Part shown: piece after piece, positions 33,225-45,535 of the stretch
Layout of the letters: every line of letters starts with the position of its first letter
How positions within the stretch are numbered: the first letter of the stretch is position 1
NCBI RefSeq assembly: GCF_921293095.1
Contig: NC_060254.1
Location: 64,092,069 to 64,156,068, forward strand
Direction of reading: 5' to 3'
Origin: Ischnura elegans
Lineage: Eukaryota > Arthropoda > Insecta > Odonata > Coenagrionidae
DNA: 64,000 bases
Position numbers and translations under genes: made by a program
Notes under the pieces: generated by a model
Database searches by the model: none
The model's input: the letters and a program-made list of their open reading frames with translations, nothing else
What the model was told of the DNA's origin: nothing

Positions 33225-33800
33225 GCACATTGCTAGTACCTATCTAACGATTTGATCGTTGGATTATTCTTCCTCATAGGATAATCCTCCAAAGTCGATA
33301 GAAATGCAATGGCTGATGGCTAGTTTCGCTGATGGTAGGACCCGCCCGCCTTTGTGACGGTGCGGGATTCCTCGTCCCTTCCCTTCCTTCCCTATCCCGT
33401 CCCAGGAGGCGTCGTCGGGCTCCTATTGCGGCGGCGCCTCCTTCCTTTCTCCCTCCTGTCCTCCCCCTTCTGGGTGCAGAGGTAGAAAGCTCGCGCTTAC
33501 AGGCCCTGCCCCCGGGAGTGTATCCCCGCGAGCCCGCCCTAGGAGTCTCGTTCCAGCTGCACATCGATGGTATGGTATTTGGATGAGGCGACCGACAGCT
33601 TAGGTCATTTACGACAAGAGGGAAGGGTAGGTAAGGAAGGGTGGAGAGAAACCCGGCGTCGGTATTTGCCTGTTCTTAGTGAAAGGCGCCAAGGGGACCA
33701 CGGCTTTACGTTACATCCGACGGACGGAGTGTTGCGCTTGAAACGTTCTCCACACAACATTCAATCAGGGATCGAGCATTGCACATTGCTTTCGACCCAG
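33225..33800. mobile_element. GC-rich SINE-like composite repeat
   Basis: The 5' part aligns with the SINE at 50716-51033: TTGATCGTTGGAT/TCGATCGATAGAT, TCTTCCTCATAGGA, CGCTGATGG/CGCTATTTA, then CCCTTCC..., AGGCGTCGTCGGGCTCC, TTGCGGCGGCGCCTCC. It continues past that homology with CCCCCGGGAGTGTATCCCCGCG and then GGCGCCAAGGGGACCACGGC, CATCCGACGGACGGAGTG, which I associate with conserved SINE-type repeats. No coding features. The composite may be two SINEs or one longer family member. Confidence 0.6.
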
Positions 33801-34069
33801 ACCGATAGTTTTAATATTCCTCCAATCATTCTCCTGCTTTGCCACTAGTGTGCCATAAGGGCTCTCTCACGCGTAGCGGTGTAAAATACCCGACTTTTAG
33901 CGCTAAAGACATTTTCTCGGATAGATAGAAAGTGTCATTATTACCAGCGTATTTATGACTTTCACGAGAATAGGTATTACCGAAGTCTTCCAGAATCCAT
34001 TCCATCAATAGTAAAGAGTCTTAGCTGAAATCGGAGTATATTTCACTTACTTTCTTGGGAGAATATGGT

Positions 34070-34300
34070 GGCCACGCCGTGAGTAGGACATTTGACTTCT
34101 GATACGTAGGTCTCGTGTTCAAAGCCTGAGTATATTTCCTTAATTTCAACGGTAATTACATTTTCAATATCTGCACAGCTTCACTCTTAGTGCCTAGTGG
34201 CTGCTGACCAATCCCGTCTTTATGCCTTGCTCACCATTTCTTAAGCCACGGACTTAAATCCCGAGTACAGAAATTAAACATGTGACATATACTTATAAGT
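34070..34300 (+). mobile_element. tRNA-derived SINE
   Basis: A tRNA-like head: box A-like GTGGCCACGCCGTGAGTAGG, then TCTGATACGTAGGTCTCG and box B-like GTGTTCAAAGCC. The body reads TTTCCTTAATTTCAACGGTAATT, shared with about 32966-32995 (TTTCCTCTAATTTCAACGG). It ends near AAGCCACGGACTTAAATCCC, similar to AAGCCACGGGCTTGATTTCC in the 50.7-kb SINE. Ends and target duplication not resolved. Confidence 0.5.
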
Positions 34301-34469
34301 GAAATACTATTCCAATCACATTTCAGACGGCGTATTCACCGCCACATATTTAAATGCCACTTCTGGTATCCCACAATGATATCAGTTGCCTCAATTCATT
34401 TCTAATAAACCACTATAGTTCTTCAAGGATCTTTGTTATAATGAGTAACCAATCTCCGCTGAATTCATA

Positions 34470-34560
34470 TTATTAGGTATTGAACTGCTGATCCGTGGGT
34501 CTCGAATTCAAAGCTTGTATGTCACCTTGGGTCTCCCCCTTCTCTTAATTAGAGTCGAGC
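34470..34560 (+). mobile_element. second tRNA-like SINE head fragment
   Basis: GAACTGCTGATCCGTGGGTCTCGAATTCAAAGCTTG is similar to the head at 34100-34135 (TTCTGATACGTAGGTCTCGTGTTCAAAGCC). Box B-like GAATTCAAAGC. Truncated. Confidence 0.4.
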
Positions 34561-34887
34561 CCCTCATCCAGATTGTGTAAATACTTTACGCCTGATGATT
34601 GATTCTGGGTGAGCTCTCCCCTCATCTATCGCAACCCGCGTTAGTTTTGAATAGCTGAGTTGCGCAAGAGCTTGGGTGATGATGAGTCGATTTACGCTAA
34701 ATTTTTGCTCCGTGCTGTTTGTCTGAACTAGGAAAATTCGAGTTGGTTCCAAATGATCGTCATGCAAATTTATGCACCCTATAGCTTTGGTAAAATAGCT
34801 AATACTCATGATTTCATGATTCGTGACTATTTTTCTTTGAGTCAACACTAGTTGTTCTTTACCAGACGTAACTCTCGAAACTCAATA

Positions 34888-35121
34888 GCTAAAGAGGGGG
34901 CAAAATACAGGGGGGAAATTTTAGAAAATTTGGTACTTAGTAGTGGTTTTGAAACTAATTTCGCCACTTTTCATAATCAAAAAAACTTAATTTTCAAAAA
35001 AAATATTTTTTAAATTCATGATTTTTCAATAATTTGTTTTGCTTTATGAAGCAAAGTGAATGTATTTTTATATTTCGGGCGGGTCCGGACTCCCCGGACC
35101 CTTCCCCTCGCTACGCCACTG
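34888..35121. mobile_element. hAT-like non-autonomous element, one clear end
   Basis: The right end, read inward from 35121, is CAGTGGCGTAGCGAGGGG followed by GGGTCCGGGGAGTCC, a typical hAT terminus. The left side has ATAGCTAAAGAGGGGGCAAAA, a plausible decayed partner (GTAGCTA...GGGGG). AT-rich interior, no ORF. I could not confirm an 8-bp duplication, so the left boundary is tentative. Confidence 0.5.
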
Positions 35122-37120
35122 CTAGCCTACATCTTCCGGCTCTTGCATTCTAGGTAACATAATTTTCCACCGCTAACCTCAACCTCGCCTCCTCATTGTG
35201 CTCTCGTTAGATATAGAGAGCGCTCACTTATGAATATATGCATGCATGTGCTTAATGGGAATTCTTATTCTTTCCACCTCACTTCTCGGCTACTCGTGGT
35301 CATTTGTACGTAGCAGAGGATACATTGAAATACAAGTGATATTTTACACTGAGAAATGAAATATAACACTCGCTTTGGCATACATCGTGCTAGATGGAGA
35401 TGCAAATAGCTCATCTGCTGACGTATATGGCAGGATTGATGTAAATTATTGTGTTGTGTAATGAGTACTGTCAGGATTTGCTTTCTGTAAACAGATATTG
35501 TTTGGAAGTAATGTCTCTCACGCATGGTGGATAGCACTGTAATCTCCCTCAAGTTCTTTTGACAACGAACTGATATAACACTGGTACTGATAATTATGAT
35601 GTTGGTGCATTTAATATGTATAAACGTAATAACTCCCTCTGAAAAGCATTCACTGGTTTTGTTAAAAATTTCGTTACCAGATCCCGTTGTTGGATGTGTC
35701 CTATTCGGTTATCAACTCCTGTGCGGAAGTTGAACTCCATCCCTGAGTTATATTTTGTCTTTAAAATATCAAGGAATAAAAGATGGTTGAGAAGAATTAA
35801 CCAGTGAAAGGGGAAAATTTATTCTTTTCACTGTGATATCAACCTTAACCGTTGTGCGTGACTATTGGTTTTTAATGGTTGCTGAGATCAGATATACTAT
35901 TAACGAAGTATTTTTTCAGAGATGCGTCATATTAATGGAATGATAAGATGAGTTTTAATAGTTTAAAATATTACATTAAACATTACAATGTGAGAATTCA
36001 ATTAAAATAAACGAAATGAGCAATTATAATACAAACTTGCATCTAATTATGTAATTTGAAAGTAATTATAACTTGATGAAATCGATATTTCTATCAATAT
36101 TTAAGCTTTTATATGCTTTCTCAGTTTTTCATAAATGTTTCTCTCTTACATAATAATTTATAATGCCCATTTTTATCGTTTTAAGTGCAAATTTCATCTT
36201 CAAATTGCAAAAACATTCAGCACACGATAGGGTTTATTAAATTTAGCAATGGAACTGTGTATATAGGTCTTCAATAAGACCATTTAAATAAAGTGGAATT
36301 ACAAAAAAAGAATTTTCTTATCGTATCGAATAATTATCTATTTTCTGCCTTCAAAGCTAAATATTAGTCATAACGCAGCAGAAAAATATTATAAATTTTC
36401 AAAATTGCTGTCGGTGAGAAATAACTTGTAAAAATTTTACTTTTGATTTAAATCCTTGATAGAAATGAGAATTTTTTAAGAATTTCATAGTACTCAATCC
36501 AATTCCAAACAATTACAATACAAGAATCCGACATCATTCATAATACAAAACATTGAAGCAGAAAAGTATGGGAGGAAATATTTGTATGGCATTTGTAATA
36601 CCATGCGCACACGTTTATCAATAGTTCTTGTTAACTGTTGGTTAAATATGAGATAAGAACATCTATATAGCCATCATCTATTTGGTTACACAATAATCAT
36701 ACATCAATTGCTAGAAAGTTTTTAATTATTTATAGAAGAAAATAATAATGCCTTGATTTATTCATTCATGAAAATAATAATATCACGATTAATGCTTACG
36801 ATCATCGACATTCTTATGCTTTGCAATTGGAAATAGTAATATCATTTTTTACATCGACCTTGAAATAATAAAATGTAATCATTGGTCTGACGCTCTAAAA
36901 ATCCTCAAAACGCTTATTCTCACAATTGCGGTCGCTCTGTTGACATTACGAGCGCACACTTTCCCCTTGCCACATAAAAAGTAATAACCGATTGAACAGC
37001 AGCAAAGAACTGTTACAATAAAAAAGCTTTAAAATTGTGGAGTGGATAAAATATCGCAATTCTTTCCGTTGCAGAGACTTATCGTCCATCTCACACGCTG
37101 AAATTAATTGCACCCGCGGC
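35122..37120. other. AT-rich intergenic sequence
   Basis: No gene or repeat ends recognised. Confidence 0.5.
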
Positions 37121-37425
37121 TTGAATGCGACATCCGCGAAAACTAATAATTTCGACGCGTAATAAAAAAGACGGTCCTGCATCCGCATTTTTCGGTCATC
37201 CTCCCTTCCTTCCGCACCATTTCTCTCGCATTCTTTCCCTGGACCCAAAAAACCTCCGGGAGCCTCGGCCACACCCTTCCCTCCTCCACCCGTACCAGTC
37301 TTTGTGCTCTATTTTTTTATCATCCCTCCCCTTTTCCACATTCATGGCCGCATATTCGATCGCAGCCCTTGCGTGCACAACTTGGAATGCTATAGGGGAG
37401 ATCACGTTAAAAAGAGCGTTGTAGA
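37121..37425. other. CT-rich island
   Basis: A pyrimidine-rich plus strand with opposed chance ORFs. It resembles the other islands in composition; no motif. Confidence 0.35.
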
Positions 37426-39175
37426 CTCATGCTTGTGAACGCTTAACCAAGTGCATAAATGTTTAATGTGAGACGCAGAAATTCACATGAGATTGATTTA
37501 AAATAAGATATTATATAATTAAGGAAGATGTGTGGGTATTATGACCGATATTCTCACTGAACCAATTGTTAATTAGATAATCCGATTAGCAAAAAGGTTG
37601 AAAATAAACTTTAAAGGTTAAAAGAATATTCTATGAATTGGGATAATCCATTATTATCCGAGGCAGTTTTCGAAATTCTGGAATGCACACTAGCTTAGAA
37701 CAAGATAAATGTATTATCGTATCTGTTTGCTTGTGGTAGTCTACATAAATTTTCTTGACTGTCGTAAATGTAAGAGGAATTTCAAAGTGAAAAATACTTT
37801 AGCATTTATTTTTATTTAAATCCCATTGCTAATATTTTACAACGGTCAAATTACGCCATTGATATATGATTGCCAGCAGTTGCTATCAACGATTATTCGT
37901 AATTTCTCACCTCACAGTGTACTGGGGTCACTACCTTGTAGGATTTTGCACCTTGAACAAATGCATAACAATATAACTGCGGATAAAAAATTGGTGTTCT
38001 CAAATTATGAGAACTTCATGGATAACACTGGAAGCACCAGTCAAATTACTTTTTAAAAAGGTTTCATTTTACCCTTGCAATATAATATCCTGAAGCATAT
38101 GCTTCTTCGTTCACAATTGAGTAGTGGGTTTGCATAGCCTCAAGGATGTTGTTCGCAGACAAGATTGTCTGTTACTGACTGACTGTGTGTTATTAGCGGA
38201 CAAGATTGTGGGCGATGCCTCAATAAGTAAATTTGGATATTGTCTCTTTACACTACTAAGACGGCAGTTTCGATGTCTGACCCAAAGTTCATTGTAAAAT
38301 GATATATTTCCAATATTTTTTGAGTTGTCAGAAGCTATGATAACGTCTTACACTTTATGTTATGGCAAATTTCTCAATATACCATATTCCTCAAGAATCC
38401 GACGTTTTGACACCAGTACCTATTAAAAATTTACTATGACAGTGTTAAATATTTACATCAGGCTTTGTACTATTATGATGGTAATTATAAAACTTAAGTC
38501 CTAAGAATTGAGTAAAATTTACTGCTTGTAAAAAAGCATTCTGACGTCTTAAAATTTTTCTTAACAATCGGCAAAACTTTAGCTCCATAGAAATATTCAA
38601 TCAATAAAAATGTAGGGCAATCCTTTTTTCGTGAATTGGCTGTAGATATCAAGTTCATGCATTTAGGAGAATTGTTACTATAAGTAAAGTTATGAATATA
38701 TTGGTACTGCTCAAAACCACCACTTCATTATAATATATCTAGAACCAATGTTACCTAATTTACAAGTGATAATGCGATCAATAAAAATATTGAAAATAAC
38801 ATCTTTAGGTTAAAAATATTATGAATTTCACAATATTGAATCAAATTATGGAAATATAATTCATGACTAATGTGATGCCAGTCAACCGCACCGGAATATT
38901 ACACGACATCTAGCCTGGACTCTTTTTAAATTCAAAGTAGTGGTAAAGGTGTAATCTACGATATTGCGTGTACAATTGTAAATCAAAAGCATTAAATTTA
39001 TTTTTTAAAGTTTAATATCACGGTAGTTATTAAAAGGGGCATTGTTTTTTCTTCAAAATTTGACTCTCCATATACATTAGCTGTTTTAATGAGAAGTTAT
39101 CTCGTGAATTTTAGCGTCTTGCTAAGTTTTTCATATTAATCATAAAAATATATCTACGAGCGTCAGTAGAATGTA
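37426..39175. other. AT-rich intergenic sequence
   Basis: No features found. Confidence 0.5.
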
Positions 39176-39470
39176 AGCTACATGACAGCGAGCGACCTTA
39201 CCATGGTTATTTGAAACCCTTGAGTGTGGCGTGAAGGCCAACGGCGTCTGTTCTCATGCAAGTCTGGACAGGGTGAGGATACCGTTAGCTTCCTCGGTGC
39301 CATTATCCTCGCTCGGCCGCAAACCTGCACAACAATTCTGGTAGGCTGTAACTGCCTTGGAGGAGCGCAATACCCCTCTCGTAACATCCGGGCTATATCT
39401 ATCTTGCTGGCCATTTGAATCCTTTAACGATACGGTAACCCCTCGCAACATTATGGCCGATATCGAAGGA
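39176..39470. other. unassigned block of raised GC
   Basis: About 300 bp, visibly richer in GC than its flanks, with ORFs of 64-78 codons open on both strands. Sharp edges suggest an inserted repeat, but I see no terminal repeats. Confidence 0.35.
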
Positions 39471-41807
39471 AGTTATGGGGATACAAAGACAGTTATGACT
39501 TGAGATCTTGCTGCGCCCCGAAACAATTTTCATTTGATTGCAGTGATTGCTGTAATTGACTTATTTATGTGAAAAAGGTAGCCAGGATTATCCGACGGCA
39601 AACATATTGTACAAGGTTTATATCACCTCGCAATTGTAGTGAAGTTATTTCATCAGAAGTCATCACATTAAATTTAATGGATTCAACTGTTGAAATTCTG
39701 GTATAAGAGGCTAAAAAAAGCTCTAACAGCTGAAAAGTTGTGTATCATCAAAAAATTGTCATGTGGGTTTGTGACGCCTTACATATATCGGATTTTGCCT
39801 CGGCATCTCGTGGCAGACTGCTGGTTACTTCTTCAAAGGAAAGGTATTGTTTGTTGGCGCTTCTGACAATTATTTCAAGTAGGAGGATTGTATGACATTT
39901 TTTAATCATCATCACAGTGCTGCGAAATATTTATTCGAGAAATAGTTGTGTATTAGCTAAAATGATTAGATTGATATTTCACATGCATATCTCCTTTTCT
40001 CCTAATTTATGCTGAATACCAACCTTTTGAGAGGGTAATTATAATTTACAAAAGTTTATAGAAACTTATTTGTTTGATAAAAACCATCTGTGTATTTGTC
40101 ATGATGCATTAGTCTCAAATCAAAATCAAGTAATTGTCAACAATTTATTCATGCTGGAGGTTTCTATTAAATCCTTAAGAGCACCAGGGTTTTATTTAAG
40201 CCTCAAGAAAGAGTAGCCAGCGTCTCTAAAACATTTTTTTCCTTCCCTCTTCCCTTTCGTATCTCACTGGTGCCATCGCAATCGCTTTCATCGTTCATTC
40301 ATGCTTCGGCGAGGATTTATTTAACTTTTTTAATGAAACCTCCTTGGCTCTTATCCGGTCGATGGAGTGGAAAGCAAGCCAAGGAGTTAGAGGCGGGTAA
40401 GGATAAGGGGCTCGGACGATTTGACGTGGAAGGTATAGCTTGTGAGCAGCATGGCTAGGCAATGGTAGGGAGTAGTAGTAAGTAGTAAGTAGGGAGTTTT
40501 GGATTGAGGGTTGGTTTTTGAATCCTTTTTCGCGCATCTTATCGGAGCCCACTCTATGATAGCTGATGTGGTTGGCAATGTGGCTAAGTCTAAAAGGAGA
40601 GAGGAAGGAATGCGATGCGAAAAGGATTGAATCTGGTGTTAGGAGAGGGTAATACGAACACGATTTTTTTCATCCTGGATCGAAAGTATTTATGAATGAA
40701 GAAGTGAGTAAAGATATGATGCAGTGTGAGGAAATGACTGATTAAAGTTGAGCACTGAGAAATGTGAAGCCCAATATTAGATCTTTTGAAAGGGACGGGT
40801 AAAGGAAAAATGATATTTAGGGCATGGTCAGCGGAAATGAGGTGTGGTTAGCTGGATATTTTATAGGACGCCATTGATTCCGGAATCGGTTCCTAGCAAA
40901 TTTAGCCGATGTTTTATTAATTCCTTGTAACAGTTTTAGGTAACTTAATATTCCATGCTCTTCGGAATTTTCGCATTAAATATTATGTCATGCTCAACTG
41001 AGCATTTTAAAGTACCAACTTTCGTCATTAAGTATTGTTTTTGTGCTGTGGGTTGTATTGTAGATTGAAATGTAGCCTTTTAATTAAAAATATATCACAA
41101 GGAGGTTATTAGAGTTTTACAAGTGAGGAAAGAATAAGTTAAGTGATGCTGTTAGCTCTCTAATGTTGTGTTTTCCTCTCATAAATATCAAGCATGTTCC
41201 TCATTATGCTCTCTGTTCACGATATAATAATTTTTTAACCGTACCTGTTATCTTTTGTTCTATTCACCAAGATAATGAATCTCTATGACTTGCTTGATCA
41301 TCTGTGGACCTAATTCTTTTCATAATGTCAAAATAATTGCTGATATATTTCTTCAGGTGTAGGTTTATAAACCTATAGAAATAATGTAAAATTAACCATT
41401 TATTAAAAAATCTATTTCTAATGTATGAAAAAATCTTAAGCACTTAATTTGCGTAGATGATGAGGCAATATTATTGCTAAAATCCCGTGGATTTTATTTA
41501 TTGTAGCTATAATTTGCTGCTGGAATAACTCCATAACTTTTCAATCTTTTTATAATAAGACTTCTTCTATTATCGACGTTAACTAGTTATTATTATCTAT
41601 AATCTTTTATTTTTTCAAATACAAGGTAAAATATTTTATATTTTTAATAAATACGGATTGTTGAGGAAGAATAATGTAGAATCACTGAATTCTGATAAAT
41701 ACACCCAGAAATTAATAGTTTAAATTCTTAATTTCTAATTTCCGACATTATGAATAAGTTTATTCTTTACATTTGTCGATGACTATATTTGTCCATCAAT
41801 GAAGTCC
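39471..41807. other. AT-rich sequence with a GC-richer patch near 40.25-40.6 kb
   Basis: The patch switches from CT-rich (40240-40300) to purine-rich (40360-40520), including repeated AGTAGTAAGTAG. No recognisable gene. Confidence 0.4.
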
Positions 41808-42029
41808 TTAACCCTCATATGGATTCGCTGCGCCTTAGCGGCGCTCGTGGTTTTAAAAGTGGTGTAAAAATTTTCCATTCCAATGAATCATTTTGAAATT
41901 TTCAGTAGTCTATTTTTTCTGCTTTGTGCGCCTAAATATAAAATTTTGTTAGCGTAGTGTTTATAGTTTACATTTTATTGGCCTCTAATGGAAAAAGTTA
42001 CGTCGTTGGATTTTCGGCGCCGCTGCGGC

Positions 42030-42672
42030 GCTCAGTATTTCCTCGTCGCTACGTGGTTGACTGCACTCTCAATGTTAATGTAAAAGCAATTATGTTTCGT
42101 ATGAAATGCTATAATATATTAATAATCATATTATTTATATTTCTAAACATTATAAACAAAATAAAATTGTTAAACAAAAGGAAAATATTACCATACCAAT
42201 TTTGCTTTCTATTTTTGCTAAGAATCAATCTATTTGCCTCGTTATGATGTTCATTGACAAAACTTCATCTTTTTACGAGAATTATTCATAAAAAGTCATG
42301 GCTAGTCAAAGTTGTTTTTTCATGTGCCTCCGACTCGGTTTTGCTTGGGCCGAGAATTTCCTCGTCGCTACGTCAGGGTCTGCAATCTCAACGCTAATGT
42401 CAAAGCAATTATGTTTCATATGAAATGCAATAATACATTTATAATCCTATTATTTATTTTTTTAACTTATAAACCAAGTGAAATTGTTTAACAAAAGGAA
42501 AATATTACAATACCAATTGTGCTTCCTCTTTTAGCTAAGAATCATTATGTTTGCTTCGTTGTAATGTTCATTGACAAAACTTCATCTTTTCGCAAGAATT
42601 ATTCATAGAAACTCATGGCTAGCCAAGTTTTCCTTGTTTTTTCCGTGGCTTCCGACTTAGTTTTGCTTGGGC
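42030..42672. repeat. tandem duplication, ~318-bp units, in element C
   Basis: Both units start with ATTTCCTCGTCGCTACGT (about 42037 and 42355) and share AATGTAAAAGCAATTATGTTT / AATGTCAAAGCAATTATGTTT, ATGAAATGC, AACAAAAGGAAAATATTAC, ATTGACAAAACTTCATCTTT, GAGAATTATTCATA and TTTTGCTTGGGC. Divergence is modest, so this duplication is younger than those at 2 and 10.8 kb. Confidence 0.8.
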
Positions 42673-44642
42673 ACCTTCTCCGCTCCGCGCCCACGTACCT
42701 GCCGTGGTGATAGTCACCTTTGGGTACATCCTAGGGTGACTCTGTTTAGAATTACTCCAAGCCGCAATTCTAAGAAAATTTTAACACAATGCATTATCCG
42801 AATTCGTAGAATAATGCTTCCTCACCGTTGTGTGAATATTTCTCGCTGAATGAGTAACTGTAACTTGCCAGGAGATTCAGAAATTTCACCGACTACCGTG
42901 AAGAACACATCGCACAGTTATTGTTATATGTCTTGTACCTTTCATTCGAAAAAAAAATCCCTTTGCGTCTAAGATAGTCTATACAAAATTGCAAGCGTTT
43001 ATATAATTACTGATGACGTGACAGTTTACCATTGGGGTGAAATCCAGATAACTACCAAACTAATTGTGTGATAGAAAATAATTTCTCTTTCCTGACGATG
43101 AGTTTCGACTTTACATGGTGAAAATCGTTTCATTGTGAATAGGTGAAAAGACAATTTACCGTGAGGTGAAAATTTGTGAACATATTTCTCGTTGCTTTGT
43201 GTACTGAAATGCACAGATGTTTTATGGATTGGGGGTGTTACTAACGTAAAGGGGTGAGTGAGGAGGAGAAAGGAGAAGGAATGCCAAGAGGTTGTTTTGA
43301 GGTGAAGTGGTGGTAGTGTGTCGACTGCCAAGGATCGGGGAATACCCAGATCGTTAGGACAGGTAGGAGTAGAAAATCCTTATCGCGGAAAATGTTGGGA
43401 GTGCAAGGAGGCAATTAGATACAAAAGCATGCTTTTTCTTCTTCCTTCCATAGCTGCATGAGGGACAGGGAACAAAAGCCTTGTCAAAACGCCCCGCGGT
43501 GGCCCTCCCTTCATTCCGAGAAGGTCTAGCTCGGGTGGGTCATTAGGGTGGAGAGAAGTTCAATCAAGTTTTGTGGGAGGGGGGAAGAAGGTGGTGAATG
43601 ACGAATAAGGGAGCTTAGTGGGAAGGTATGGACAGTCTCAATGTTTGGGTCAGTGAAACGCTAAGAAAGAAAACGGAAAGAAAATGTAAGGGAAGTCCTT
43701 CCAAAGTGAGGGTATTTTTGTCACCCCAGAGCATTCTTTCATTGGTTTCTCACGCAGAGCTGGACGAAAAAAAGGCAGCTGCTCCTTCTCCCCTACCACC
43801 AATAACACATACTTCTAAGAATTTTTTTTTTTTGATTTCCCACCAATCCAGGAGTAAAACCTAATCTGATGCACTCCCACGCAAAACATTTACCCGTCCA
43901 TATCTAAGGAAACCTTTCCCTTGGGCTACACGTCCCCAGTGGGGGAATAGGTCCGTGGTAGGAAAAGAGTACCGACTCTTCTAGCTTCAACTCCAAAGAA
44001 GCGTAGGGTTCTTTGACACGTCGCTTGTCATCCCATATTATTTATATTTCAAAACCCATAAGACTTGATTTTTTTAATGCAGGACATAAGCTCCCAGATA
44101 TTCGTAAGATTTGTCTTGATCGCCAGAATCTTGTAAAAATCACGAAAGTAACACTCGTCTCTTCTCACTTAACCTACAGCTGTTCCATTATTAACGTTTA
44201 ATAACTTTTCCTTCTATATACACTGCAAAGATATAACAAATGGGTGGACGCAGTGAAGCAAAATTATGTCATATGGGCATAAACGAATTTTATTCGGTCA
44301 TCATTTTTAGTATTTAGATACATAAAATTATAAACAATATAAACATTAAAAAGCGGAGTTTGTCGAGCTCTGCATGTCAGAAAAATATTTCAAACAACAA
44401 TAACACATGAAATTAAAACTTTAATTCAAAAATAACAAACAAAGGGAACTGAAATAAAGAGCATTACGGCAAGAAATGGAAAAGAATGCAGCGTTCAAGA
44501 TTTTTTGTTATAACTTCAACAATAAGGGTTTAAATCTAGCAAAACACGGTAAGAAATAAGGATAATAGATGTATTTACCATTATCAATCGGAAAAATAGT
44601 AAATTCTGGCTAACTTTGAAAGATAATAGCAAAAAATGACGC

Positions 44643-44659
44643 GGCGCCGCTGCGGCGCC
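44643..44659. repeat. element C GC palindrome, right copy
   Basis: GGCGCCGC-T-GCGGCGCC, 8-nt arms around one base, very GC-rich in an AT-rich setting; a 16-base match occurs at 42016-42031. Confidence 0.8.
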
Positions 44660-44706
44660 GAAAATCCAACGACGTAACTAATTTTGTAAATCCATATGAG
44701 GGTTAA

Positions 44707-45174
44707 AAAAGACGCATTATAAAAATTGGAATCTGCACTATTCTTGAATTATATACTTGGAATGATGTAGGTTTTAGTTAAGAAAAATTTAATACAGGCA
44801 TATATATATTACTAGTCATGATTTGAAAAGGAATGTCATTTTATGACGATGAAATAAATATTAAAATGATTTGAAGTTGAAAATACTCTTTGCCTTCACT
44901 AACTAACAGATATAATTTTCTGTTTTATTTTTTTGAGCGTACTTGGTAATGCGTAAGCTAAAATGATAAAAAATAAACGTTTAACGAAGAACGGAAAACT
45001 GTTTAAACGTGAATACAAAATCAGTTTGACTCTTACTGTAATTTTTTGAATTTGTAAGCATATAATTGAGGTAACTTAAACCTTATGAACCAGAGAGGAA
45101 TTTATATATTAATTTAAACTATATAGTAGCATTCTATTCCTAGATTTAGATATTCGAAATAGATTTCCATATAG
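44707..45174. other. AT-rich sequence
   Basis: No features found. Confidence 0.5.
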
Positions 45175-45535
45175 TTAGGCCGGCAGGAGAGAGTGCATGA
45201 GAGTACGGTGATTGGAGAGAGTCCAATCAAAGGCGGCGATGCTGAGTGGTGAAAAGGGTTGGGACTCTAGTGACTGGATATCGATGAGGGATTATATTGT
45301 AAAAGGGATTCGGAGGTGGGAGGAGAGGAGGTGATAGGCATTTGAGCCTTTGATTGGAATCCGAAGGAGGAAGAAGGAAAGAGATGAGGGTAATGAGAGA
45401 GGCGATGGCAGGCGAAGGGTGGCTGATCATTGGAAGGGAAACGGAAGGATAGGGGTAGCCATGAAGAATCGAAAAGTGGGTAGATAAGCATAATGAGGCC
45501 AGTGTTATTGACTTTTGGATTGAATATTTGGATGG
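45175..45535. other. GA-rich island upstream of the LINE
   Basis: A purine-rich plus strand (CT-rich on the other), about 300 bp, ending at the truncated 5' end of the LINE. It may be pre-existing target DNA. The first ~18 codons of the LINE's open frame (45493-45545) probably come from this flank. Confidence 0.4.

Larger units (their letters stand above)
41808..44706. mobile_element. TTAA-flanked non-autonomous element C
   Basis: TTAA at 41808-41811 and 44703-44706 encloses 2,891 bp. Both ends begin CCCTCATATGGATT. The right end continues inward into GTTACGTCGTTGGATTTTCGG and the palindrome GGCGCCGCTGCGGCGCC (44643-44659); the left end carries the same GTTACGTCGTTGGATTTTCGG plus palindrome at 41997-42031, with a looser GCGCC/GGCGC version at 41830-41844. 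TTAA targets suggest piggyBac or another TTAA-specific family. No transposase ORF was found; the middle is AT-rich, then GA-rich (43200-43660). A tandem duplication lies near the left end. Confidence 0.75.

Noticed and set aside
33332..33586. Pro/Arg-rich ORFs of 84-96 codons on both strands
   Set aside because: They lie in the GC-rich SINE-like repeat, where stops are rare in every frame; the homologous SINE at 50.7 kb does not preserve the reading frame.
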